From positions 1-5,727 of the forward strand of contig CAYLHS010000110.1 of NCBI GenBank assembly GCA_964383535.1: a stretch of DNA of 5,727 bases, read 5' to 3'. The notes beneath the pieces are model-generated. The model saw only the letters and a program-made list of their open reading frames with translations. It was not told where the DNA came from and did not search any database. This DNA is from CAYLHS01 sp964383535. GTDB lineage: Bacteria; Actinomycetota; Acidimicrobiia; Spongiisociales; UBA4744. A program made the position numbers and the translations under genes. Numbering within the stretch: the stretch's first letter is position 1; each line of letters starts with the position of its first letter. Of the stretch, positions 1 through 5,056 are shown piece after piece.

Positions 1-242
1 ACCATTTCCGTCACACGGCATCCATCCACTCGACCAACGTCGAAACCATCACCCGTATGGCCAGAGCGATGAACTGCTCGATCTTCGTCGCGAACGGTCC
101 GCACTACGCAGGGCTCGGAGAAGGCGGCGAGGGGTTCACGTCCTTCTCGATCGCCAGCCCGACCGGCGACGGATTGACCCGGCCCCGGACCTTCTCCCGT
201 GAACGGCGCATCACCGTGGTCGGTGCGCTGAGGATCGTGTGA
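1..242 (+). CDS. CoA-acylating aldehyde dehydrogenase, PduP/EutE type (3' end only)
   Basis: The gene runs in from the left edge, and only the last 79 complete codons are present (frame begins at base 3, stop TGA 240-242). The visible end carries landmarks of the C-terminus of BMC-associated CoA-dependent aldehyde dehydrogenases: HTASIHS, a VANGPHYAGLG stretch, GGEGFTSFSIASPTGDG, and a basic RERR patch near the end. Enzymes of this family oxidise an aldehyde to its acyl-CoA with NAD+ inside a microcompartment. The catalytic Cys and any N-terminal encapsulation peptide lie outside the window. The stop overlaps the start of the BMC-T shell gene by one base (TGATG), so the two are almost certainly cotranscribed and translationally coupled. 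PduP versus EutE and the natural aldehyde cannot be decided from this fragment. Confidence 0.9.
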   Translation, partial: HFRHTASIHSTNVETITRMARAMNCSIFVANGPHYAGLGEGGEGFTSFSIASPTGDGLTRPRTFSRERRITVVGALRIV

Positions 243-811
243 TGCGCCCTGCGCTCGCGTTGCTCGAGTTCGACTCGATCGCCCGTGGAATAGAAGCCGG
301 CGACCAGATGGTCAAGCGTGCGCCCATCGAAGTGATCCGCGCCGGAACGGTCCAACCCGGCAAGTACCTCGTGCTGATCGCCGGCGAGGTCGGCGATGTC
401 GAGGAGGCTGTCGACGCCGGCAAGGCGATCGCCACGTTGATCGACCTGGTTCTGCTTCCCGACATCCATCCGGATGTGACCGCCGCCGTGCGCGGTGCCC
501 GAAGAGCGGGCGAGGGTGAGGCATTGGGGGTCATCGAGACTCGAACGGTGGCCGCCGTCATCCAGGCAGCCGATGCCGGGGTCAAGGGAGCGAAGGTGAC
601 GCTCCAGGAGATCCGACTCGCCGACGGCCTCGGCGGCAAGGGATACCTGCTGTTCCAGGGTCCCGTGGCCGAGGTGGAGGCCGCTGTCGAGATCGGCTCG
701 GCGAGTGTCCCGGAGCGGGTGATCTCCGTGGTGATCCCGCAACTCCACCCTGAGATGGGCGGCAACTTGTTGGCCGACGGGCGGTTCTCCAAACGGGTCG
801 GCGAGGAGTAG
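242..811 (+). CDS. Tandem-domain BMC shell protein (BMC-T, trimer-forming)
   Basis: This 189-residue protein contains two BMC domains in tandem, about residues 4-85 and 95-170. Domain 1 shows ALLEFDSIARGIEAGDQMVKRAP and the pore-side PGKY (39-42). Domain 2 shows LGVIETRTVAAVIQAAD and GGKGYLLFQG (131-140). Both have the conserved sequence after the pore loop (GEVGDVEEAV and GPVAEVEAAVE). BMC-T proteins form trimers that look like hexamers and tile the shell facets. The protein has no cysteine, so it cannot hold a pore-bound Fe-S cluster as PduT does; it resembles single-layer BMC-T proteins such as those of Haliangium. GAGGA at 230-234 is 7 nt before ATG 242, which favours it over the adjacent GTG at 239. 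It overlaps the upstream dehydrogenase stop and lies 2 nt before the first vertex gene. Confidence 0.92.
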   Translation: MRPALALLEFDSIARGIEAGDQMVKRAPIEVIRAGTVQPGKYLVLIAGEVGDVEEAVDAGKAIATLIDLVLLPDIHPDVTAAVRGARRAGEGEALGVIETRTVAAVIQAADAGVKGAKVTLQEIRLADGLGGKGYLLFQGPVAEVEAAVEIGSASVPERVISVVIPQLHPEMGGNLLADGRFSKRVGEE

Positions 812-813
812 CC

Positions 814-1080
814 GTGCAACTCGGGCGCGTCGTCGGAACGGTCGTGGCCACGGTCAAGACACCAGGGCTGGAGGGTGTCAAGTTCCTCATCGTCCAGCCG
901 CTGGACCGCCATCAGGAGCCGAGGGGGAGGCCGGTGGTCGCCGCGGACGGAGTCCACATGGCCGGACCAGGCGAACTCGTGTACTTCGTCGGATCACGAG
1001 AGGCCGCCCAAGCACTGCCTGACACGTTCGTGCCCGTCGACCATGCGATCGTGGGGATCGTCGACGAGGTGACCCCATGA
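814..1080 (+). CDS. BMC vertex protein, EutN/CcmL family (BMC-P), first copy
   Basis: This 88-residue protein has the usual length and layout of EutN/CcmL pentamer proteins, which close the twelve vertices of the microcompartment shell. The N-terminal strand reads LGRVVGTVVATVKTPGLEG, followed by KFLIVQPLD, the GPGELVYFVGS turn (51-61), and the family's C-terminal signature with VDHAIVGIVDEV (75-86). It starts at GTG 814, with GAGGAG at 803-808 as ribosome binding site inside the end of the BMC-T gene. It is 2 nt behind BMC-T and overlaps the second copy by 4 nt (ATGA). Compared with that copy it has a shortened turn: GSREAAQ replaces the usual GSSAR-type segment. Family assignment is secure; the number of vertices it occupies relative to its paralogue is unknown. 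Confidence 0.92.
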   Translation: MQLGRVVGTVVATVKTPGLEGVKFLIVQPLDRHQEPRGRPVVAADGVHMAGPGELVYFVGSREAAQALPDTFVPVDHAIVGIVDEVTP

Positions 1081-1349
1081 AGGTGGGCACCGTTGTCGGC
1101 ACCGTCGTCTCGACGATCAACTCGCCGGTGTTCGATGGCCGGAAACTCCTCGTCTGCGACCTCCTCGACGTGGACGGCAACCCGGAAGGCGGCTACCTGA
1201 TCGCCGTGGACGTCGTCGACGCAGGGGTGGGGGAGACGGTGCTGCTCATCGACGAAGGCAACTCCGCACGCCAGATCGTCGGTCTGGACCCGGCCCCGAT
1301 CAGGGCCGTCGTGGTCGGCATCGTGGATGAGATCGATGTTGAAGCCTGA
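1077..1349 (+). CDS. BMC vertex protein, EutN/CcmL family (BMC-P), second copy
   Basis: This 90-residue EutN/CcmL protein is a paralogue of the gene just upstream. It shares the N-terminal VGTVVGTVVST strand, the KLLVCDLLD segment, GVGETVLLIDEGNSAR (50-65) and the closing VVGIVDEI (79-86). The sequence keeps the more typical GNSAR turn. The start ATG sits in a 4-nt ATGA overlap with the first copy, and GAGGTGA at 1066-1072 can serve as ribosome binding site, so translational coupling is likely. It is the last gene of the microcompartment operon in this window: the next 126 nt are non-coding and the following gene is unrelated. Carrying two or more different BMC-P paralogues is common in catabolic microcompartment loci. 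Confidence 0.93.
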   Translation: MKVGTVVGTVVSTINSPVFDGRKLLVCDLLDVDGNPEGGYLIAVDVVDAGVGETVLLIDEGNSARQIVGLDPAPIRAVVVGIVDEIDVEA

Positions 1350-1475
1350 CGCTGTCAGTCTTCGTCTCGTACCTCGCACGCCACCACCGGCGAGCCGAGA
1401 TGGTAGGGCGGCTGTCTGTCGGCAGGGCTCGGGGGTCGCCACTTGCTGGTGCCGGCGAAGCGAGCCTCTTGCCCC
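1350..1475. other. Intergenic stretch after the microcompartment operon
   Basis: I see no coding frame with a credible start and ribosome binding site on either strand and no RNA gene. A 5-bp stem with a 3-nt loop (CTGAC/GTCAG, 1346-1358) overlaps the last stop codon and is followed by TCTTCGTCT. It is too short and too poor in T to call as a terminator with any confidence. Confidence 0.4.
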
Positions 1476-1512
1476 TTGACAAGTTGACACTAATGTGACA
1501 TCATCATGACAT
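1476..1512 (+). promoter_or_regulatory. Candidate promoter for the 49-codon ORF and exporter
   Basis: Two perfect TTGACA hexamers occur at 1476-1481 and 1484-1489. The second has TGACAT at 1507-1512 at 17-bp spacing, a partial match to a -10 box; TAATGT at 1491-1496 is an alternative -10 with a weak TTGCCC 16 bp upstream. Position is right: downstream of one operon and just before a strong ribosome binding site. The hexamers overlap the 11-nt repeats, so a protein bound there would compete with RNA polymerase. The exact boxes are inferred. Confidence 0.4.
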
Positions 1513-1514
1513 CA
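1485..1514 (+). promoter_or_regulatory. Putative operator: three TGACAYYA repeats at 11-nt spacing
   Basis: TGACACTA (1485-1492), TGACATCA (1496-1503) and TGACATCA (1507-1514) begin exactly 11 nt apart, one helical turn. A further TGACA begins at 1477 but is out of phase (8 nt). An inverted copy, TGATGTCA, lies at 1529-1536. Units of about 7 bp plus 4 nt in direct repeat are the known binding architecture of OmpR/PhoB-family response regulators, and ribbon-helix-helix repressors also bind short repeats of this kind. Which type of protein binds here is unknown. Confidence 0.5.
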
Positions 1515-1536
1515 CACGGAGGAAGTCATGATGTCA
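1507..1536 (+). promoter_or_regulatory. Inverted repeat enclosing the ribosome binding site of the small ORF
   Basis: TGACATCA (1507-1514) and TGATGTCA (1529-1536) are perfect 8-bp arms separated by 14 nt. The loop contains the GGAGG Shine-Dalgarno sequence (1518-1522), and the 3' arm covers the paired ATG codons at 1528-1533. In RNA this could fold so that the start codons are paired while the Shine-Dalgarno is in the loop; in DNA it could be a dyad operator. The stem is short and moderately AT-rich, so either role is tentative. Confidence 0.35.
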
Positions 1537-1677
1537 ATGGCGGAGAGCTATTCGAGGGCGAAGCAAGCGGAGATCGAGCGAAAGGTGGCAGCCCGGACGG
1601 TGATCGACTACGTTCCGGGTACTCGTCATGGTGATGAGCACCAGGCCAAGAAGGCTGGAGGCCGCAGGGCCGCATGA
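1528..1677 (+). CDS. Small hypothetical protein, 49 aa
   Basis: This ORF starts at ATG 1528 (alternatives ATG 1531 and 1537) and ends at TGA 1675-1677. It is supported mainly by an almost ideal Shine-Dalgarno sequence, GGAGGAAG at 1518-1525, and by the promoter-like sequence before it. The product is charged and soluble. Residues 5-24 (AESYSRAKQAEIERKVAART) could form an amphipathic helix, followed by VIDYVPGTRHGD and a basic Lys/Arg/Ala-rich tail. I do not recognise the family. It has no signal peptide, membrane segment or clear ribbon-helix-helix fold. It lies 46 nt before the exporter gene and between two sets of the same repeat, so it may be a small regulator of the exporter, a translated leader, or the 5' remnant of a truncated gene. 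That it is really translated is plausible but not shown. Confidence 0.4.
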   Translation: MMSMAESYSRAKQAEIERKVAARTVIDYVPGTRHGDEHQAKKAGGRRAA

Positions 1678-1702
1678 GACGGGAAGCGTGGGGCGTGGAG
1701 AG

Positions 1703-1721
1703 TGACGTCACAATGACATCG
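1703..1721 (+). promoter_or_regulatory. Second putative operator at the exporter start: TGACGTCA and TGACATCG
   Basis: TGACGTCA (1703-1710, a perfect palindrome) and TGACATCG (1714-1721) start 11 nt apart, repeating the spacing and sequence of the cluster about 200 nt upstream. The second unit ends 2 nt before the exporter ATG. The recurrence of both motif and phase in the two gaps around the small ORF suggests one regulator acting on both. CACAAT at 1709-1714 is a possible -10 element that would give a near-leaderless exporter mRNA, but no matching -35 is visible. Confidence 0.45.
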
Positions 1722-1723
1722 CG

Positions 1724-3016
1724 ATGAAGACGTTCTTCGTCGTCTGGACCGGACAGGTCGTGTCGATCGTCGGGTCGAGCCTCACCGGGTTCGGCCTCTC
1801 GATCTGGGTGTACCAGCAGACTGGCTCGGTGACGCTGCTCGCCTTCGTCATGCTGGCGGCGACGGTGCCGGGGGTCATCGTCGCCCCGTTTGCGGGCGCA
1901 CTCGTCGACCGCTGGGATCGGCGTCTGACGATGATGGGCGGCGACGGCGCAGCGGGACTCGCAACCGGTGTGGTCGCGCTCCTGTTGGTGTTGGGTGATC
2001 TTCACCTCGCGTGGGTGTTCGTGCTGGTGATCATCGAGTCGCTGGGGAATGCCTTCCAGGAGCCCGCATGGACCGCCTCGATCCCGATGCTGGTCCCGAA
2101 GCAGCACCTCGGTCGCGCCAACGGGCTCGCACAGACGGGGCAGGGCATCGGAAACCTGATCGCGCCGGCGATCGCCGGCGCGCTCCTAACGCTCGTGGGG
2201 TTGTGGGCGATCCTCCTGGTGGATTTCGTCACCTTCGTGTTCGCCGTGTCCACCGTCGCGCTTGTCCACATCCCGAGACCGAAACGGGTGACGAAGGTCA
2301 CGTCGGTCCGCACGGAGGCAATGGACGGGTGGCGGTTCGTGAAGGAACGGCCCGGGCTGTTGGGACTCTTGACGGTCATGGCGACACTCAACTTCGAATT
2401 CGGATTCGCCAACATCCTGTTCATCCCTCTGTTCTTGAGCTTCACCACCGAGTTGGTGTTCGGGTCGGTCATGTCGATCGCAGGCCTTGGCATGGTCCTG
2501 GGGACGATCGTGATGAGCGCATGGGGCGGCCCCAAGAAGCGGGTGCGCGGGTTGACGCTGCTGCTCTCCGCCGCGGGCGTCACGATCGGCGTCGTCGGGC
2601 TTCGGGCGGCCGTTGTCCCGGCCGCGGCCGGGATGTTCGCGTTGATGCTCCTGATTCCGATCATCAACGGCACGAGCACGACGCTGTGGCAGACGAAGGT
2701 CGATTTGGATATGCAGGGCAGGGTGTTTGCGCTCCGGCGGATGATGGGGCAGATCGCAGCACCTGCGTCATACCTGCTGGCGGGTCCCCTCGCCGACAAG
2801 GTGTTCGAGCCACTGATGAGCGGGCCACTCGTGGATACCGTCGGCAAGGTGATCGGGGTGGGAGACGGTCGAGGGATCGGACTGCTCTTCATCGTGATGG
2901 GCCTGCTGCTCGTCATCACGATGGCGATTGCCTACGCGGTGCCGCGGATCCGACTGCTGGAGGTCGAACTGCCCGACGTGGTTTCCGAGCCTATCTCCGA
3001 AGCGACCACGTCGTGA
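1724..3016 (+). CDS. MFS exporter, DHA3 (drug:H+ antiporter-3 / MefA-like) family
   Basis: This 430-residue protein has about twelve hydrophobic segments and the loop 2-3 motif A typical of major facilitator exporters, GALVDRWDRR (58-67). The N-terminal WTGQVVSIVGSSLTGFGLSIWVYQQTG and the late QGRVFALRRM (331-340) followed by LLAGPLADKVFEP (351-363) are characteristic of DHA3-type transporters related to macrolide and enterobactin exporters. It should sit in the cytoplasmic membrane and expel a small molecule using the proton gradient; the substrate cannot be read from sequence. ATG 1724 is the only possible start, because the frame is closed by TGA at 1703-1705 and no other start codon lies between. 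No ribosome binding site is visible at normal distance. A five-codon ORF (1713-1727, including stop) ends in an ATGA overlap with this start. The 3' end overlaps the opposing CAP gene by 26 bp. The protein appears intact. Confidence 0.9.
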   Translation: MKTFFVVWTGQVVSIVGSSLTGFGLSIWVYQQTGSVTLLAFVMLAATVPGVIVAPFAGALVDRWDRRLTMMGGDGAAGLATGVVALLLVLGDLHLAWVFVLVIIESLGNAFQEPAWTASIPMLVPKQHLGRANGLAQTGQGIGNLIAPAIAGALLTLVGLWAILLVDFVTFVFAVSTVALVHIPRPKRVTKVTSVRTEAMDGWRFVKERPGLLGLLTVMATLNFEFGFANILFIPLFLSFTTELVFGSVMSIAGLGMVLGTIVMSAWGGPKKRVRGLTLLLSAAGVTIGVVGLRAAVVPAAAGMFALMLLIPIINGTSTTLWQTKVDLDMQGRVFALRRMMGQIAAPASYLLAGPLADKVFEPLMSGPLVDTVGKVIGVGDGRGIGLLFIVMGLLLVITMAIAYAVPRIRLLEVELPDVVSEPISEATTS

Positions 3017-3974
3017 GTGCGGATCCACCGAGCAGCACTACGCCTATGAACGCCAAGAGCGCCTGATCTCCTCCGCAGCGGCCCTCGCTGCACAGCACGC
3101 CGTCACTTTCCCAGCTGCCGATGAGCGATGCGAGAGCGCTCGCCGGTCGCTCCGTGGAAGCCGTTGTGGTGGTCGTCGACGGGAGCGCAACCGCCGGCTC
3201 CGTTGTCGACGTTGTGGTCGAGGGGGTTGTCGTGGGCGGTTCCGTCGCCTCGGTCGTCGTGGTCGACGCGCCCGTCGTGGTCGGGGCGCTGGTCGTGGGT
3301 GGCGTGCTCGTGGTGGCTGCGGCGGTCGTGGATGGTGCCTGTGTCGACGTGGTCGTGGACTGCGGCGGCGCCGTGGAGGGAGGCGCCTGCGTTGTCGTGG
3401 TCGTTGACGGTGGGACCGTCGTCGTTGTGGAGGAAGAGGTCGTGGTCGGTGTCTGCGCGGTGGTGGTCGTTGACGGTGGGACCGTCGTCGTGGTAGGTGC
3501 CGGGGCGTTCTGTCGTTGGAGGAAGACGTGGGTGGTCCAGATCACCGAGCTGTCGTCGATGTAGACGCCGATTCCTGCTGACTGAAAGACCGGGTCCAAG
3601 AGGTTCTCTCGGTGTGAGGTCGAAGCCCAGAATGCGTCGAACAGCGCATCACATGATCCTCCGACGCCGACGTTCTCGCCCCACTTCATCCAGTCGTCCG
3701 GGAGGTAGGGGGCGAGATCGTCTGTCGACGAGTGGTAGATGCTGCCGTGCTCGAACATCGCCCTCGAGTGCGTGCGAGCGTACCCGGCGAGCGTCGAGTT
3801 GACGGCAAGCTCATGTGCCCCGTTTGCTACCCGCGCAGCATTGATCTTGGCCATGAAGCACGCCTCGGCATCAGAGGTCGCATCGGCCAGTGCCGGTTGT
3901 GCGACAAAGATCGTTGCCGCCATCACCCACACGAAGACCAGCCCCACTGCTCGGGTTCGGTGCCCAGCGCTCAC
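2991..3974 (-). CDS. Secreted CAP/SCP-domain protein with Thr-rich stalk and C-terminal membrane anchor
   Basis: From GTG 3974 the product is 327 residues. Order: signal peptide 1-30 (HRTR, hydrophobic core, likely cleavage after QPALA), CAP domain about 38-153, Thr/Pro/Ser stalk 159-276, short Cys-containing segment (C295, C300), hydrophobic helix about 304-324, and a final RR. The CAP domain keeps the cavity residues of the family: H81 (IYHSS), E100 (WGENVG), H121 and E123 (SHRENLLDP). C39 and C108 could form a disulfide. Bacterial YkwD-like CAP proteins are extracellular; their biochemical role is mostly unknown. The frame is open back to an ATG at 4070, but that would put 32 residues ahead of the signal peptide and overlap the hydrolase, so GTG 3974 is preferred although its GGAGA is very close; GTG 3947 is also possible. 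It lies 43 nt after the lipoprotein gene, likely the same operon. Confidence 0.87.
   Translation of the reverse strand: MSAGHRTRAVGLVFVWVMAATIFVAQPALADATSDAEACFMAKINAARVANGAHELAVNSTLAGYARTHSRAMFEHGSIYHSSTDDLAPYLPDDWMKWGENVGVGGSCDALFDAFWASTSHRENLLDPVFQSAGIGVYIDDSSVIWTTHVFLQRQNAPAPTTTTVPPSTTTTAQTPTTTSSSTTTTVPPSTTTTTQAPPSTAPPQSTTTSTQAPSTTAAATTSTPPTTSAPTTTGASTTTTEATEPPTTTPSTTTSTTEPAVALPSTTTTTASTERPASALASLIGSWESDGVLCSEGRCGGDQALLAFIGVVLLGGSALTTWSLRR
3397..3491 (-). repeat. 29-bp direct repeat within the Thr-stalk coding region
   Basis: Bases 3397-3425 and 3463-3491 are identical over 29 nt and offset by 66 nt, exactly 22 codons. On the minus strand they encode the repeated TTTTVPPSTTTT block of the CAP protein stalk. 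The whole stalk region (about 3147-3500) is built from near-repetitive Thr codons, a substrate for slippage or unequal recombination that would change stalk length without breaking the frame. Confidence 0.75.
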
Positions 3975-4017
3975 TCTCCGGTTATCGTCTGACCACTCAG
4001 AGTGCTTGAGTGATGTG

Positions 4018-4932
4018 TCAACCGTCGATCGCGTCGACGACGAGCCGTCCCGAGATCGCAGGATCGGCAATCCCGAGATGGTTCACGCCGGGAAGCATCG
4101 TCAGGTCGCTGTCGTACCCGGCATCCTCGAGTTGCTGTTCGAAGTACTCGGAGAACCACGGCGGGACCACGAGATCCTCCTCGCCATGGAACAACCGCAC
4201 GACGAGATCCGGGTTCTGTCCGAGGTAGGTCAGAGGATTGCCGAGCCGCCACGGCTCGGGGTCGACATCCGGATCGGTTCCGAAGAACGGGATCATGAGC
4301 GGACCGAGGGCGTCGGTGTCGTACGGTCCGGCGAGCCCCACCATCTTCGTCGGCAGCGTGTCGCTCATCTCGACCAGACAGTCACCGTCGAAGCTTGTGG
4401 CGGCGAGCGCAACGAGGGCCGCGATCTGAGCCCCGGCCGAGTAGCCGACGACCACGAGCCGCGACGGGTCACCGCCGTACTCGGCGGTGTGGGCAGCGGC
4501 GAAGCGCACCGCACACGCAGCGTCCTCGAACGTCATCGGGAATCCGCCACCGTCCAACAGCAGGCGGTACGGCGCATTGAACACGACGGCACCCGAGTCG
4601 GCGATCGTTCCGGCGAGAGGGGCGATGTCGTCGGGAGTGCCGGTGATCCATCCTCCCCCGTGGAACAGGACGACGGTCGGGCCCGTCGATCCATACACGT
4701 CGAGGCTCAGCGTCGAGGTGAAGGGAACGTGGCGAGCGGCGGCGATCGTGGTGGTCGTCGGAGGGGTCGTTGTCGTGGTGGTCGTAGGGGGCGCCGTCGT
4801 CGCCACCGTTGTGGTGGCGGCCGTGCTCGTCGTTGAGGCGACGGTCGACGTTGTCGCCAGGGGAGTAGTGGTCGGCGACGTCGCGGTACAGGCAGCGAGT
4901 GACAAGGTGGCGAGGAGTACGAGTCGCTTCAT
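4018..4932 (-). CDS. Alpha/beta-hydrolase lipoprotein (HGGG-type esterase-like)
   Basis: This is a 304-residue protein from ATG 4932. Residues 1-15 form a lipoprotein signal peptide ending in the lipobox LAAC, so Cys15 would be lipidated and the protein anchored outside the membrane. Residues 16-63 are a Thr/Ala/Pro linker that includes seven consecutive Thr. The catalytic domain follows (about 68-304): oxyanion-hole motif HGGGW (91-95), nucleophile elbow GYSAG with Ser165, and the probable acid and base Asp253 (HGEEDLVVPP) and His285 (GVNHLG). This is the layout of HGGG-type carboxylesterases and kynurenine formamidase-like hydrolases; the substrate is unknown. The frame is open much further upstream, but the lipobox fixes the start at 4932 although the ribosome binding site is weak (CGAGA). 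It heads a probable two-gene operon with the CAP protein, and both carry Thr-rich linkers. Confidence 0.9.
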   Translation of the reverse strand: MKRLVLLATLSLAACTATSPTTTPLATTSTVASTTSTAATTTVATTAPPTTTTTTTPPTTTTIAAARHVPFTSTLSLDVYGSTGPTVVLFHGGGWITGTPDDIAPLAGTIADSGAVVFNAPYRLLLDGGGFPMTFEDAACAVRFAAAHTAEYGGDPSRLVVVGYSAGAQIAALVALAATSFDGDCLVEMSDTLPTKMVGLAGPYDTDALGPLMIPFFGTDPDVDPEPWRLGNPLTYLGQNPDLVVRLFHGEEDLVVPPWFSEYFEQQLEDAGYDSDLTMLPGVNHLGIADPAISGRLVVDAIDG

Positions 4933-4947
4933 GATCTCGGGCGGCTT

Positions 4948-4976
4948 GGTCGATCCATTGAGAGTCGGTCGATCCA
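4948..4976. promoter_or_regulatory. Repeated GGTCGATCCA in the divergent promoter region
   Basis: GGTCGATCCA occurs at 4948-4957 and 4967-4976, offset by 19 nt, and a variant with one extra G (GGTCGGATCCA) is at 5019-5029. All three lie in the 123-nt gap between the divergent lipoprotein and KANL3-like hydrolase genes. They may be operator sites shared by the two promoters. In this GC-rich setting, where GATC-type words are frequent, chance cannot be excluded. Confidence 0.3.
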
Positions 4977-5043
4977 GACTCCGCGGGTCGGTACGAGCAT
5001 GCCCGGGATGGTAGGGGCGGTCGGATCCAAGACGGCACGGAGG

Positions 5044-5056
5044 TACGCTCGACGCA
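5044..5056 (+). promoter_or_regulatory. Probable -10 box for leaderless transcription of the KANL3/Tex30-like hydrolase
   Basis: TACGCT at 5044-5049 fits the actinobacterial TANNNT -10 consensus and ends 7 nt before ATG 5056, the spacing expected when transcription begins at the start codon itself. GGAGG at 5039-5043 is the alternative explanation as a ribosome binding site, but at 12 nt it is farther than usual. No good -35 is seen. Confidence 0.4.

Noticed and set aside
1346..1358. Short stem-loop CTGAC/GTCAG as a terminator for the microcompartment operon
   Set aside because: It has only five base pairs, overlaps the stop codon, and lacks a real T tract.
2011..3066. A 351-codon + strand frame inside the exporter gene
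   Set aside because: It is rich in Arg, Gly, Asp and Pro with no domain, as expected for an out-of-frame reading of GC-rich DNA. The exporter frame is clearly the coding one.
3183..3197. LPSTT in the CAP protein as a sortase sorting signal
   Set aside because: It lies in the Thr stalk about 40 residues before the C-terminal hydrophobic helix; a true sorting signal sits directly before that helix.
3147..3500. Tandem repeats that could suggest a CRISPR array or satellite
   Set aside because: The repeats are codon-phased, imperfect and fully inside a coding region for a Thr/Pro stalk. There are no unique spacers of constant length.
3121..3564. A 147-codon + strand open frame extremely rich in Val and Gly, opposite the CAP gene
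   Set aside because: It is the antisense of the Thr-rich stalk: Thr codons read backwards give GTN valine codons. It has no ribosome binding site and no recognisable domain.
3994..4004. Palindrome CACTC-A-GAGTG between the lipoprotein and CAP genes
   Set aside because: Five-bp arms around one base are expected by chance at this scale, and nothing else in the 43-nt gap supports an operator or terminator.
4487..5014. A + strand frame with a Val-rich block, opposite the lipoprotein hydrolase
   Set aside because: This is the mirror image of the hydrolase's Thr linker and catalytic gene. The minus-strand product has a lipobox and a full catalytic triad, so the opposite frame is a shadow.
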